Positions 16,802 to 25,919 are shown, counted from the stretch's first letter. The stretch: 64,000 bases of DNA from Fen-1273 sp963837815 (GCA_963837815.1 CAWIOS010000015.1:434001-498000); one strand, 5' to 3'. Made by a program: numbers and translations. The notes: generated by a model from the sequence alone, not told the origin.

Positions 16802-17572
16802 ATGAAGCCCGCGGAGTTCTTCTTCCTTCACGTAGTGAGACAAGATGTGAGCAAATCGAACGTGCACGGTGTGATTGTTCAGAGCATTTCTTCGGCGATC
16901 CTTCTGGGCCTCGTCATGTTCGGACCGGGATGCAGCACCGAAACAGCGACACAGGATTCCTCGAGAAACGGCAGGGCGCAGGTCGCGGCGCCCGCACAAC
17001 CGCAGGACGACGTGCTGGGTGTGGGGGATCAGTTGCAGCTTACCGTGCTCAGTTATCCGGAGTTCAACAGCATGACCACGGTGAACCCCTCCGGTATGAT
17101 CACGGTCCCGGTGATCGGCGAAATCAAGGCGGCGGGACTCACGAAAGACGCTCTCCAGGCCGACATCGTCCGCAGGCTTTCGGACTTCGTGAAGACTAGG
17201 GTGTACGTGAGTTTGAACCTCACGTCCGTCACAACGAAGAGCATCATCCTTCTCGGGGCTGTCGGAACGCAGAATAATTACCCGCGGAACACACCGGTCT
17301 CGGTGTTTCAACTCCTTGCGAGCGCCGGGGGCCCGGCCGGCGACGCGGACCTCGGGCACGTCAAGCTCTACCGCAACGGGGACCTGACGCGCGAAGAGGA
17401 GATCGATCTCTCCGGGATCATGTCTTCGGGGGCGCATGTCGGAAAGTCGACCCCCATGGTCAATCCGGGGGACATGGTATTCGTTCCGAGATCGGAGAGC
17501 TTTCTGAAAGAATTCTCTCCGTTCCTCTATAACGTCGTTGTGGCGCTTACACTCTTTTCATTCGTGAAATAG
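16802..17572 (+). CDS. Wza-like polysaccharide export lipoprotein
   Basis: A 256-residue exporter. After a hydrophobic segment (about 30-40) comes GPGCST with C44 as probable lipidated cysteine, though the lipobox is imperfect. The polysaccharide export domain follows (DVLGVGDQLQLTVLSYPEF, NPSGMITVPVIGEIKAAGLT), then a SLBB-like stretch (KSIILLGAVGTQNNYP, LLASAGGPAGDADLG). The C-terminal hydrophobic FLYNVVVALTLFSF may be a membrane anchor. It should form the outer-membrane export channel with the Wzz protein encoded divergently. The start is uncertain: ATG at 16802 has no clear ribosome site, and an in-frame GTG at 16847 would give a shorter, more typical signal peptide. Confidence 0.87.
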   Translation: MKPAEFFFLHVVRQDVSKSNVHGVIVQSISSAILLGLVMFGPGCSTETATQDSSRNGRAQVAAPAQPQDDVLGVGDQLQLTVLSYPEFNSMTTVNPSGMITVPVIGEIKAAGLTKDALQADIVRRLSDFVKTRVYVSLNLTSVTTKSIILLGAVGTQNNYPRNTPVSVFQLLASAGGPAGDADLGHVKLYRNGDLTREEEIDLSGIMSSGAHVGKSTPMVNPGDMVFVPRSESFLKEFSPFLYNVVVALTLFSFVK

Positions 17573-17581
17573 CCCACACCG

Positions 17582-18538
17582 ATGAAAGGAACCGGTTGGG
17601 AGGGTCTCATACGGTGGGGGGGGCGGGGCGTACTCTGCGCTGCGGCTCTTCTTCTGTTCCGCCAGGTGTCGGATTCCCAGTCGAGTGCCGAATATCGGCC
17701 TGTGACGGCGGACTTTCCCGGGGCGCGGAGCGCGGGACTCGGGGATGCAATCGGTTCTGATCCGTTTGACATTGAGGGAATGTACCAGAACCCCGCCGTG
17801 CTTTCGTTCCTGCGCAATCCCGGCCTCTTCCTCGATCAGCGGCACGACAGGTCGAATCAGGTATTCGAACAAAATGCGGCCCTCCCTCTTTTCGAGGGGA
17901 GGAACCCCTCGTTCGGCCTGGGGGTCGGGATCGAGAGCGCCGGAAGGCTGACGAAGAGCAGCGCTCTCAGATTCACGCAGCTCGACGTCAATGCCGCCGG
18001 ATCGTACAGGCTGACGGGCGTAGCGCCGGATCTCAGCCTTGGCGTCCTCTGCGAAATCCGGTCCGGGAGGGATGACTCGATCTCGCTCGCGGCGGCGGAA
18101 TGTGCAGTGGGACTGATGTACGCGCCGACCGTCGGGCCCGGCTATTCCGTCGTTTACCGGGGAATCGGAAAGACAATCGCCTATGCATCGGCGCCGGGAC
18201 CGGGAGGGAATGTCACGCACGGGCAGGTCGTTGAGAGCCCCGGGAGCCTGGAGATGGGAAGCACGTTCAGGTTTCCCGAGATGTACAACTCCCCTTTCCT
18301 TCTTATTACCGTAGCGGGCGAGAGGGATTTCGTTTCGAAGGAGTTCAGGTTGAAGGGGGGAATTGAAGCAACGCTGGTCAAAATGGTGAGCCTGCGCCTT
18401 GGCTACGTGCGCGCGGAAACCTCGCAGCTCAGGTGCGGTGTGGGGATTTCCATCGCAAGGTTCAGCATTGACTATGCCATCATGCCTTCGCAGCAATCCG
18501 GGATCTTTGACGAGTTCGCTCTGAAGATTGCGCTCTAA
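17582..18538 (+). CDS. PorV/PorQ-like outer-membrane beta-barrel protein
   Basis: A 318-residue secreted protein with a signal-like N-terminus (about 15-35). The opening FPGARSAGLGDAIGSDPFDIEG followed by NPAVLSF is the typical start of the PorV/PorQ (UPF0164) barrels. Alternating hydrophobic strands continue to the end, with SIDYAIMPSQQSGIFDEFAL, a normal C-terminal strand pattern. PorV shuttles T9SS cargo; other family members have unknown roles. Placed 9 bp after the exporter it may instead serve polysaccharide export or anchor T9SS products to it. The family call is good; the function is inference. Confidence 0.75.
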   Translation: MKGTGWEGLIRWGGRGVLCAAALLLFRQVSDSQSSAEYRPVTADFPGARSAGLGDAIGSDPFDIEGMYQNPAVLSFLRNPGLFLDQRHDRSNQVFEQNAALPLFEGRNPSFGLGVGIESAGRLTKSSALRFTQLDVNAAGSYRLTGVAPDLSLGVLCEIRSGRDDSISLAAAECAVGLMYAPTVGPGYSVVYRGIGKTIAYASAPGPGGNVTHGQVVESPGSLEMGSTFRFPEMYNSPFLLITVAGERDFVSKEFRLKGGIEATLVKMVSLRLGYVRAETSQLRCGVGISIARFSIDYAIMPSQQSGIFDEFALKIAL

Positions 18539-18559
18539 TAAACGGGAGAGCACCTAAAC

Positions 18560-19345
18560 GTGGACACAATGATACCCCCCAGTCTCAGCGAACCGATGCA
18601 GGATGCGCTTGTCAGCATACAGAGGGTCGCCCCCAGCGATTTGAGCGTGATGATCCTCGGAGAACCCGGGACGGGAAAGGAATGGGCCGCGCGGTTGATT
18701 CATCAGTTGAGCGCACGTGCGCACGCGCCGCTCCATACGGTGGACTGCGGTGCGGTCGGTCCCGCCGGGATCGAGAGGGAGCTCTTCGGGTATGACGCGA
18801 TAACCTGGGAGAATATCGAAATCAAGCGGAGCGCGTTCGAGGAGGCCTCCGGGGGGACCCTCTTCCTTCATGACTTCGAGACAATCCCTGTTCCGGTACA
18901 GCTCAGGTTCGCCCGCGCCGTGGAGTACAAGCAGTTCCGGAGGATCGGGGGGGACAAGACGCACGAAGTCAACGTGCGCCTTATCGCCACGATGAGCCGG
19001 TTCCCGGAATCGGAGCCCTCCGGCGGATCGCGCGCGGACGACATCGGATCGCGCCTCGCGGCAATGTTCATCACGCTGCCGCCGCTCCGCGACCGCAAAT
19101 CGGATATCCCCGTGCTGATCGAGAGATTTCTTAACGAAATGCGCGACCGGTACGCAAACCCCGTCCGGGGGATCTCCAGGGAGGCGCTGGCTCTTTGCTG
19201 CGAATCCCGATGGCCCGGAAACGTACGACAGCTCAAGAACGCCATGGAATACGCCGCAATCATGTGCCGCGGGGGAGTGATCGATCCGGATCACCTCCCT
19301 TCGTATCTCCACAACGATTCCTCTGTCGAGAGGACCGGCTCCTGA
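18560..19345 (+). CDS. degenerate sigma-54-type AAA+ protein lacking GAFTGA
   Basis: The 261 residues cover a sigma-54 interaction AAA+ domain only. It has Walker A GEPGTGKE (34-41), ELFGYD at 74-79, Walker B GGTLFLHDFE (98-107), a sensor-like region RLIATMSRF, LPPLRDRKSDIP and the R-finger-side WPGNVRQLKNAMEYA. Residues 78-92 replace the GAFTGA loop (YDAITWENIEIKRSA), so contact with sigma-54 should be lost. Walker B is HD rather than DE. There is no receiver domain and no C-terminal helix-turn-helix. It may be an antagonist or partner of a true activator, or a repurposed ATPase of polysaccharide export. It overlaps the GH18 gene by one base. Confidence 0.82.
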   Translation: MDTMIPPSLSEPMQDALVSIQRVAPSDLSVMILGEPGTGKEWAARLIHQLSARAHAPLHTVDCGAVGPAGIERELFGYDAITWENIEIKRSAFEEASGGTLFLHDFETIPVPVQLRFARAVEYKQFRRIGGDKTHEVNVRLIATMSRFPESEPSGGSRADDIGSRLAAMFITLPPLRDRKSDIPVLIERFLNEMRDRYANPVRGISREALALCCESRWPGNVRQLKNAMEYAAIMCRGGVIDPDHLPSYLHNDSSVERTGS

Positions 19346-21276
19346 TGATTCTCATGTCAAACCGCGGGTCCGGGTTCCCTTTCTCGGGAGCGTTCCGCCG
19401 CGCCATAGCGTCAACGGCGATTCTCCTGGCCGGCCTGGCTCTCCCCAGTGCGGGGCATGCACAGCAGCCGAAATGGATAAGTGCCTACTACTCCGGTTGG
19501 TGGCAGGGGACACGGCTCAACCCGGACGAGATCGATTTCGGCGCCGTAACGTGCATAATCCACTTCGCGCTCGTCGTGAGTCCCGACGGAACATGTGCGG
19601 GTGAGGGGAACGGAATTACGCCCGCGAATGCCGCCTCCACTGTCCGCGCCGTTCACGCGGCCGGGAAGAAGGTACTCGTTTCCGTCGGCGGCGCGAATTC
19701 TGAGGCCTCGTTCTCCGGCGCAGTTTCCTCCGCACACCGCGAGGCGTTTATATCTCGCCTCCTTGAATTTACGCGGAAATACGGATACGACGGGATAGAC
19801 GTGGACTGGGAACCCGTGCAGGATGTGCAGTCGTATCTCGCATTTGTTCGTGAGCTGCGTCAGGGTCTCCCTTCATCGTCCTTGCTCGTCACCGCGGTGA
19901 TGACAGGGACGGACAAAGCCGTGATAGCGGAAGTCGCGCCGTACGTCGACCAGGTCAACCTGATGACGTACGACATGGCCGGGGCCTGGCCCGGCTGGGT
20001 GACCTGGCACAATTCGCCTCTCTATGACGGAGGGGCTGTGTTCCAGAGTACGGGGGGATTGCTCCCCTCCATCGACCAGGTGGTCCGCGACAAGCTCGCC
20101 GGCGGCGTTCCCGCCTCGAAGCTCGGCATCGGAATTGATTTCTACGGATACGTTTGGCGTGGCGGCGATGGAACGAGCACGGGGGGAGTCACCCGACCGG
20201 TTCAGTCATGGAAAACGGACCCGGACGTGAAGGCCAACATCCCGTACTTCCAGATCATGGAATCGTACTATCGTTCGAAAGCGGCGTGGGATTCGTCTGC
20301 GCAGGCTTCATACATCAGCATCGATAACCCCGGATCGGCCCAGGACGAGTTCGTCTCGTTCGACAACGAACGGTCGATCCGTGCAAAATCCGAATACGTG
20401 CAGAAAATGGGACTGGGCGGCGTGATCATTTATGACCTCGGTGCCGGGTACCGCCGCACGCTACCGAAGGGTTACCGCGACCTCCTCCTTCAAAGCGTCC
20501 GATACGGGCTTGCAGGGGGGAAGAAACCCCTCTCGGACGACGTTCCTCCCTCACTTGTCATACTGAGCCCGAACCGGTATGCGAAGATTTCAGGGACTGC
20601 GCTCATTTCGGCCGAGGCTGCCGACAACACTGCCGTGGCGTGCGTCGAGTTCAGAATCGACGGCCGTATGGCGGCCCCTCTCGTGAGCGCGCCCCCTTAC
20701 AGCGTCTCGGTCAACACGTGGAGGTACGGGAACGGCGCTCACGTCGTGGATGTCGTCGCATTCGACGCATTCGGGAATTCCACCTCTGTGCGTTGCCCGG
20801 TTACCGTCAGGAACGACGGTATCATGCCTCCCGTCCCGGAGAGGATTGTCTACGATGACTCGCTCCATGCCCCGTTCATAAATGCGTCCTGGGGTGCGGC
20901 GGTTCGGTTTGACTCCCGGGATATCGCAAGAACCGGTTTCCAGAGCGCCGCGGTGGAGTACCAGGTGTGGGGGGCATTCGACATACTGAGCGGGTCGTGG
21001 CAGGTGGAGTCCCCGCTCGACCCTGTCCAGTTTGACACGCTCCGTGCCGACATCTACGCCTTCGTGCCGATGAGACTCAAGATCGGGTTCTATAACAATT
21101 ATTCCGTGGAAGTATCGCTCCGGGGAGGCGAATGGAACGCCGTCGCGGTCCCTCTCGATTTCGCCCATTCTTTCTCGCGCTTCTATTTCCAGAGCCTTCT
21201 CGACCGGCCGGCACGATGCTACTTCGACAACATCCGGTTCACGCCGGCAAACTTCCGCCTCACATCGACGAGATAG
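19345..21276 (+). CDS. secreted GH18 chitinase-like glycosidase with Ig-like and CBM-like domains
   Basis: A 643-residue protein starting at the ATG that shares its A with the upstream TGA. A signal peptide ends near AGHAQ (about 40). The GH18 barrel spans about 42-385 and carries YDGIDVDWEP near 149-158, the DxxDxDxE motif with the catalytic glutamate. An Ig-like domain follows (LVILSPNRYAKISGTALIS to CPVTVRN), then a beta-sandwich that looks carbohydrate-binding (IVYDDSLHAPFINASWG to FDNIRFT). The domain order equals that of the gene at 28324, but without the T9SS tail. Inside the EPS operon it probably trims or releases the polymer, in the manner of other EPS-locus hydrolases. Confidence 0.86.
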   Translation: MILMSNRGSGFPFSGAFRRAIASTAILLAGLALPSAGHAQQPKWISAYYSGWWQGTRLNPDEIDFGAVTCIIHFALVVSPDGTCAGEGNGITPANAASTVRAVHAAGKKVLVSVGGANSEASFSGAVSSAHREAFISRLLEFTRKYGYDGIDVDWEPVQDVQSYLAFVRELRQGLPSSSLLVTAVMTGTDKAVIAEVAPYVDQVNLMTYDMAGAWPGWVTWHNSPLYDGGAVFQSTGGLLPSIDQVVRDKLAGGVPASKLGIGIDFYGYVWRGGDGTSTGGVTRPVQSWKTDPDVKANIPYFQIMESYYRSKAAWDSSAQASYISIDNPGSAQDEFVSFDNERSIRAKSEYVQKMGLGGVIIYDLGAGYRRTLPKGYRDLLLQSVRYGLAGGKKPLSDDVPPSLVILSPNRYAKISGTALISAEAADNTAVACVEFRIDGRMAAPLVSAPPYSVSVNTWRYGNGAHVVDVVAFDAFGNSTSVRCPVTVRNDGIMPPVPERIVYDDSLHAPFINASWGAAVRFDSRDIARTGFQSAAVEYQVWGAFDILSGSWQVESPLDPVQFDTLRADIYAFVPMRLKIGFYNNYSVEVSLRGGEWNAVAVPLDFAHSFSRFYFQSLLDRPARCYFDNIRFTPANFRLTSTR

Positions 21277-21281
21277 CCACA

Positions 21282-22100
21282 ATGCTCTATTTTTATGGTG
21301 TGAGACTCGCACTTGAGTCGATTGCAGGAGGACGGTTTTCCCGTGAGGCGCTGAAAAACCTCATCGTCCCGGAAAACTACTGGAGGACGCTGGAAAACCG
21401 GCTGACGTTCGATGAGCTCGGCGTCTCTGCGTCTGACCGGGTTCTTGACGTCGGGAGCCCCAAGCTCCTTTCGTTGTTTATTGCAGACCGGTTGAAGGCC
21501 GAGGTCTATGCGACCGATATCGAGAGCTATTTCGTGAACGACTACGCCGCGTTCCGCCGGCAGAGGGGGATACAGGACACAAGATTCCACGCACTGGAAG
21601 CGGACGGCCGGCACCTCCCTTTTCCCGATGGCCATTTTTCGCGCGCATATTCCATGTCTGTCCTCGAGCACATCCCGGAGAGGGGCGATTCCGAGTGCGT
21701 GAAGGAAATCGCGCGGACGCTCGCGCCGGGGGGAGTGTTCGTCCTCACCGTCCCTTTTGCGCCCGTGAGCGCGGAGGAATTCAAGAACCCCGAGTCATTT
21801 TACTGGTCCGGAAATTCGGGAGAGGCCGACGGAACGTCGAAGAGGTTTTTCCAGCGGCGCTACAGCGAGCGGGACCTGCATGAGCGCCTGATACTCCCTT
21901 CCGGCCTCCGGCTCAGGAAGGTCGAATACCTCGGAGACAGGGTTGCGCTTTCGAACGGGAGTGAGATCTCCCGATATCTCCCCCCGCTCACCGGTCCCAT
22001 ACAGCCGTTGCTTTCGAGGATTTTCCACGAGAGTCCTTCCGCCTCGTGGACGAACCTGAAGAAACCCCTGGGGGCCCTGGTTGTCCTTGAAAAACCCTGA
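21282..22100 (+). CDS. class I SAM-dependent methyltransferase
   Basis: A 272-residue protein starting at the ATG at 21282, 5 bp after the GH18 stop. SAM-binding features are DRVLDVGSPKLLSLFIA (motif I), DGRHLPFPDGHFSRAYSMSV and LEHIPERGD, followed by EIARTLAPGGVFVLTVPF. This is the Methyltransf_11 pattern. It probably methylates a sugar of the repeat unit or caps the chain, which could also set chain length. No target can be read from the sequence. The frame is open upstream inside the GH18 gene, but homology begins at this ATG. Confidence 0.85.
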   Translation: MLYFYGVRLALESIAGGRFSREALKNLIVPENYWRTLENRLTFDELGVSASDRVLDVGSPKLLSLFIADRLKAEVYATDIESYFVNDYAAFRRQRGIQDTRFHALEADGRHLPFPDGHFSRAYSMSVLEHIPERGDSECVKEIARTLAPGGVFVLTVPFAPVSAEEFKNPESFYWSGNSGEADGTSKRFFQRRYSERDLHERLILPSGLRLRKVEYLGDRVALSNGSEISRYLPPLTGPIQPLLSRIFHESPSASWTNLKKPLGALVVLEKP

Positions 22101-22104
22101 GCGC

Positions 22105-22908
22105 ATGATGCCGAACCGGCCCGATGCTGTGGATATACTATCCGTTCCCGTCTCGCGTGTCAGTATGAGCGATGCAGTCGGACTGCTCGAATCGATGGTG
22201 CAAACCGGAGTGTCTCATCATGTGGTGACCGTGAATCCGGAATTTGTCATGACCGCGCGCAACAATGCCCCCTTCCGCGACGTTCTCGTCAACGCTGACC
22301 TCGCGGTTCCGGATGGGATGGGGATCGTTCTTGCCTCCAGGATCCTCGGAAAACCGGTCGCACACCGTGTCACCGGCGTGGACCTCGTTGAACGAATTGC
22401 TGAAAGGGGGAGCAGGACCGGCATCCGGTTCTTCCTTCTGGGCGCCGCCCCCGGCGTGGCCGGGCGGGCCGCCGCCGTTCTCGCGGGAAAGTACAGCGGC
22501 CTGGAGATCGCCGGGACGTACTCCGGTTCCCCCGGCACATCGGAGGAAGATGCCATCTGTCGCATGATAGCAGCGGCTCATCCTGATGTGCTTCTTGTCG
22601 CATACGGTTCCCCGGCCCAGGACCTCTGGATTGCGCGAACGCGCGACCGGCTCAACGTCCCCGTGAGCATCGGCGTGGGCGGGTCGCTCGATTACATCGC
22701 CGGCGTCGTCGTTCGCGCTCCCCGGTGGATGCGGAATCTCGGTCTCGAATGGCTTCACCGGTTGTTGAGTCAGCCCGAACGCTGGAGGAGAATGATCGTC
22801 CTCCCGGTGTTCGTTCTTCTCGTGATCGGCCAGGCCGTGCGTCAAAAAGGGGGAAGGGGACGGGATCCGATTCCGGTTCCCGGATCCCCCGCGGAGCTCC
22901 CCTCATGA
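22105..22908 (+). CDS. WecG/TagA/CpsF family glycosyltransferase (GT26)
   Basis: A protein of about 267 residues with the GT26 hallmarks. These are HHVVTVNPEFVMTARN near the N-terminus, NADLAVPDGMGIVLASR, a nucleotide-binding segment FFLLGAAPGVAGRAA, VLLVAYGSPAQDLWI, and GVGGSLDYIAGVVVRAPRWM followed by GLEWLHRLLSQPERW. Family members add ManNAc-type or other sugars to an undecaprenyl-diphosphate-linked primer, usually as the second step. That fits with a WecA-like primer enzyme two genes downstream. ATG at 22105 and 22108 are likely starts; a TTG at 22081 would overlap the previous gene. The hydrophobic C-terminus (VLPVFVLLVIGQAV) suggests membrane contact. Confidence 0.88.
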   Translation: MMPNRPDAVDILSVPVSRVSMSDAVGLLESMVQTGVSHHVVTVNPEFVMTARNNAPFRDVLVNADLAVPDGMGIVLASRILGKPVAHRVTGVDLVERIAERGSRTGIRFFLLGAAPGVAGRAAAVLAGKYSGLEIAGTYSGSPGTSEEDAICRMIAAAHPDVLLVAYGSPAQDLWIARTRDRLNVPVSIGVGGSLDYIAGVVVRAPRWMRNLGLEWLHRLLSQPERWRRMIVLPVFVLLVIGQAVRQKGGRGRDPIPVPGSPAELPS

Positions 22909-23960
22909 AAAACCTGACGCTCATTGCGCCGTGGATCTCAATGCGTCCGTATCCCGAGCGCCTGCAGAAAGAAGAGAACGACGAGTGTCCGCGCGGGACG
23001 ACGTTTGAAAGAGTCCTCAACACCGATATGATGGACGGGGGGTTCAATGCCTCCGTCCCGCGCTGGCGCCGGGCGTTTTACCGGTTCATTCCTCTCCCGG
23101 TTGCTCTTCCTGTCGAGGCGTACCTTATCCGGCGGCGTTACCGCGTGGTGATCTCCTGGACGGACATGAACGCGCTCATATTTGCGCTCCTCCTCAAGAT
23201 CACGGGGAGGCGGAAGCCGCACGTCGCGCTCATGTTCTGGATCTCGAAGCCCGCGAAAGCCCGTCTTCTCAGGTTTGTGTACGGCAAAATCGACAGGATC
23301 ATACTCTGGACGTCGGCGCACAGGGAATTTGCCACGCAGGTCCTCGGAATTCCGGAATCGAAGATCGTTGCGATCCCGTACTACGTGGACGAGAAGTTCT
23401 TCCGCCCCTCTCCACGCCCGGGAGGGGGAGACATGATCTGCTCTGCCGGGCGCGAAATGCGTGACTACCCGACGCTGATCAGGGCGATGCGCTCTCTCGA
23501 CATCAGATGCCATATTGCTGCCGGCAAACTTCGCGGGACGATCGAGCCGACCTTCCAGGCCATTGCGGACTCCGGCCCGCTCCCCGAAAACGTCACGGTC
23601 GGTCTCCTTTCCCCCGTGGAGCTCCGCGAGCTCTACGCCCGGTCGAGGTTTGTCGTTGTCCCGCTTCTTCCGACAGACTCCGATAATGGCCTCACGGTGA
23701 TACTGGAGGCGATGGCGATGGGAAAGGCGGTGATCTGTTCCCGCGTGAGTGGCCAGCGCGACGTCATCGTGGAGGGGGAAACCGGCTTGCTGGTGCCTCA
23801 GGGAGACGACGGCGCGCTCCGGGAGGCGATCCAGTACCTGTGGGACCACAGGGACGTCGCCGAGAGGATGGGCGCTCTCGGCCGTCAGCTTGTCGAACGC
23901 CGTCACTCGTGGGATGGATTTGTGAATACGGTCAGGGATGTCGTTGCAAGCGTGGCGTAG
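22905..23960 (+). CDS. family 4 glycosyltransferase, paralogue of the deacetylase-fused GT4
   Basis: A 351-residue protein whose ATG overlaps the WecG stop in ATGA (22905-22908). It shares long blocks with the GT4 half of the gene at 9265-11276: PRWRRAFYR, FWISKPAKARLLR, MICSAGREMRDYPTL, ELYARSRFVVVPL and ILEAMAMGKAVICS. The N-terminal Rossmann domain looks shortened for a GT-B enzyme, with a small divergent acceptor region. The EAMAMGKAVICS glutamate region binds the donor. The two paralogues sit in opposite arms of the EPS locus and may add the same or similar sugars at different positions. Confidence 0.88.
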   Translation: MKNLTLIAPWISMRPYPERLQKEENDECPRGTTFERVLNTDMMDGGFNASVPRWRRAFYRFIPLPVALPVEAYLIRRRYRVVISWTDMNALIFALLLKITGRRKPHVALMFWISKPAKARLLRFVYGKIDRIILWTSAHREFATQVLGIPESKIVAIPYYVDEKFFRPSPRPGGGDMICSAGREMRDYPTLIRAMRSLDIRCHIAAGKLRGTIEPTFQAIADSGPLPENVTVGLLSPVELRELYARSRFVVVPLLPTDSDNGLTVILEAMAMGKAVICSRVSGQRDVIVEGETGLLVPQGDDGALREAIQYLWDHRDVAERMGALGRQLVERRHSWDGFVNTVRDVVASVA

Positions 23961-23981
23961 GTTCATTGAGGGAGGATCCGT

Positions 23982-25919
23982 ATGGAGTCTGTGCTGATGC
24001 CGGTGATTATCGCGTTTGTTGCCGCGTGCCTGTTCGCGCTCGTGCTGACGCCGCTCGTCATGCGCCTTGCCCTGAAGCTCGGGGCCGTTGACCAGCCGAA
24101 CGACAGGAAGGCCCATGCGCTCCCGATGCCGCGGATGGGCGGTGTGGCGGTTCTTGTAAGCTTTGTCCTTGCGATGGTCGTCCTCCGGTTTGTGGATCCC
24201 GCCCTGGAAGCGGTCATCTGGACGTGGGACTGGGAGGGGGGGGCGCTCGTTCTCGCGCTGGGATTGATGCTTGCCCTCGGCATTTGGGACGACATCACGA
24301 CGCTGGGCCCCGGGCGGAAGTTCGTCGCGGAGCTGGCCATCGCTTCTCTTGTCTACGCGGCGGGATTCAAGATTTCGATAATAAGTTTTCCGAACACCGC
24401 GGGGCACCTTCAGCTCGACGTGTTTCAGTACCTTGTCACCGTCGTGTGGATTATCGGTGTGACGAACGCGGTCAACCTCATCGACGGACTGGACGGTCTC
24501 GCCTCCGGCGTCGCCATGATCGCCTGCCTCACGATCGCCCCGATCGCCTATCTGAATTCGGATTTCAGCACGGCGGTCCTTGCGATACTTCTCGCCGGCG
24601 GGCTTCTCGGTTTCCTCCGGTACAACTTCAACCCGGCGAAAGTATTCCTCGGTGATTCCGGGAGCCTCGTTCTCGGGTTTACTCTGGCGGTGCTCTCCAT
24701 CAGGAGCTCCACGAAGGCCTCGACGGCATTCGCGATCCTCGTCCCCATGCTTGCGCTCGGGCTTCCGATCATGGAGACACTCCTTTCGATGGTAAGGAGG
24801 TTCCTGAAGCCGGGGGAAGCGGCCTCGAAATCGCTTACCGCCAAGCTTAAGATGATGTTCCTCCCCGACAACCGGCATATCCACCACCGGCTCCTGGCGT
24901 CCGGCCTCTCGCACAGGTCCGTCGTTCTTGTCCTGTACGTTGTCTCATGTGTGCTCGGGGCCGGTGCGTTTGCCCTCTCCATCGTGCACAACGTCACCTC
25001 CTCGCTCATACTTCTCATCGTGGGGACGGCCGCGGTGCTCGGGATCCGGCACCTCCGGTACACGGAGATGGCGGTGCTCAAGAACGGCATTCTGCTCCCG
25101 CTGTACGACCAGGATCTCATCAACCGCGAGACCTTCCAGGGCTTCCTGGACGTCTTCTTCGTTCTCGGTTCGTTTCTCGCGGCCCGCCAGATCATTGAAT
25201 CGCGAAGCCTCGATCACATCTTTGCGCGCGATGCGATCGTGGTTGCGACGGCGGTCTGCGTGATTCAGTACGTGATCCTCCTTCTCTCCGGACTGTACAA
25301 GGGATCGATCCGTCACATGGGTGTGAAGGAGATGTTGCGGACGACGAAAGCCGTGGCGCTCGCGGTGATCGTCACGGGCGTTGTGTTCTTTTTTGTGGGC
25401 ACGCCCCTGCTCCGTGTCCAGTTCGGGACGCTGGTTCTGGATTTCTATCTCCTCCTTTCCTGCATCCTGGGATCGCGGGTTTCTTTCAAGGTCCTCACGC
25501 ACCTGAGCCAGCCCGGGCCGGAGGAAGGGACGCGTGTCCTCCTCTACGGTGCCGGTGTCAACGGGCGGCTCGTCCTTGACAAGATCACGAGCGGGAAGCT
25601 CGCGGGACTGGTGCCTGTGGGATTCCTCGACGATGACCCCCACCTCGAAGGGAAGCGGATCAATGGTTTTACCGTCTTCGGCGGTCACTGGAAGCTCAGG
25701 CGCGTCCTTAACCGGATGAAAATAGACGAGTTGCTTCTCGTGACGGACCAGATTAGGCCCGAAATCCTGAGGCGCCTCGATGCGATGACCCGCCCGCACG
25801 GGACGCGTGTGCGGAAACTGAGCGTGACGCTTGAAGACATGAAGCTCCCCGGGGGGATCCCGTCGTTTGAGAAGCATCCGTTCGGCGGATCCACCGTGAA
25901 TCGCACTGTCCCAGTATAG
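23982..25919 (+). CDS. WecA/MraY-like priming transferase fused to a CapD-type membrane and Rossmann domain
   Basis: A 645-residue fusion. Residues 1 to about 350 form a polyprenyl-phosphate GlcNAc/HexNAc-1-phosphate transferase with DQPNDRKAH, the metal-binding NLIDGLDGLASG (about 165-176), FLGDSGSLVLGF (about 221) and RHIHHRLL (about 297). Residues about 390-505 hold four more membrane helices (LDVFFVLGSFLAARQI, YVILLLSGLYKGS). Residues about 515-645 are a Rossmann domain (RVLLYGAGVNGRLVLD, VPVGFLDDDPHLEGKRINGF). The latter two resemble the N-terminal half of CapD/WbpM or WbaP-type proteins without an epimerase domain. It primes undecaprenyl phosphate; the second module may sense a nucleotide or sugar. 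It is the last gene of the rightward EPS operon. Confidence 0.88.
   Translation: MESVLMPVIIAFVAACLFALVLTPLVMRLALKLGAVDQPNDRKAHALPMPRMGGVAVLVSFVLAMVVLRFVDPALEAVIWTWDWEGGALVLALGLMLALGIWDDITTLGPGRKFVAELAIASLVYAAGFKISIISFPNTAGHLQLDVFQYLVTVVWIIGVTNAVNLIDGLDGLASGVAMIACLTIAPIAYLNSDFSTAVLAILLAGGLLGFLRYNFNPAKVFLGDSGSLVLGFTLAVLSIRSSTKASTAFAILVPMLALGLPIMETLLSMVRRFLKPGEAASKSLTAKLKMMFLPDNRHIHHRLLASGLSHRSVVLVLYVVSCVLGAGAFALSIVHNVTSSLILLIVGTAAVLGIRHLRYTEMAVLKNGILLPLYDQDLINRETFQGFLDVFFVLGSFLAARQIIESRSLDHIFARDAIVVATAVCVIQYVILLLSGLYKGSIRHMGVKEMLRTTKAVALAVIVTGVVFFFVGTPLLRVQFGTLVLDFYLLLSCILGSRVSFKVLTHLSQPGPEEGTRVLLYGAGVNGRLVLDKITSGKLAGLVPVGFLDDDPHLEGKRINGFTVFGGHWKLRRVLNRMKIDELLLVTDQIRPEILRRLDAMTRPHGTRVRKLSVTLEDMKLPGGIPSFEKHPFGGSTVNRTVPV

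Noticed and set aside
22938..24914. 658-codon leftward frame opposite GT4 and WecA-like genes
   Set aside because: Antisense to two strongly recognised genes; the sequence is charged and histidine-rich without domain pattern.
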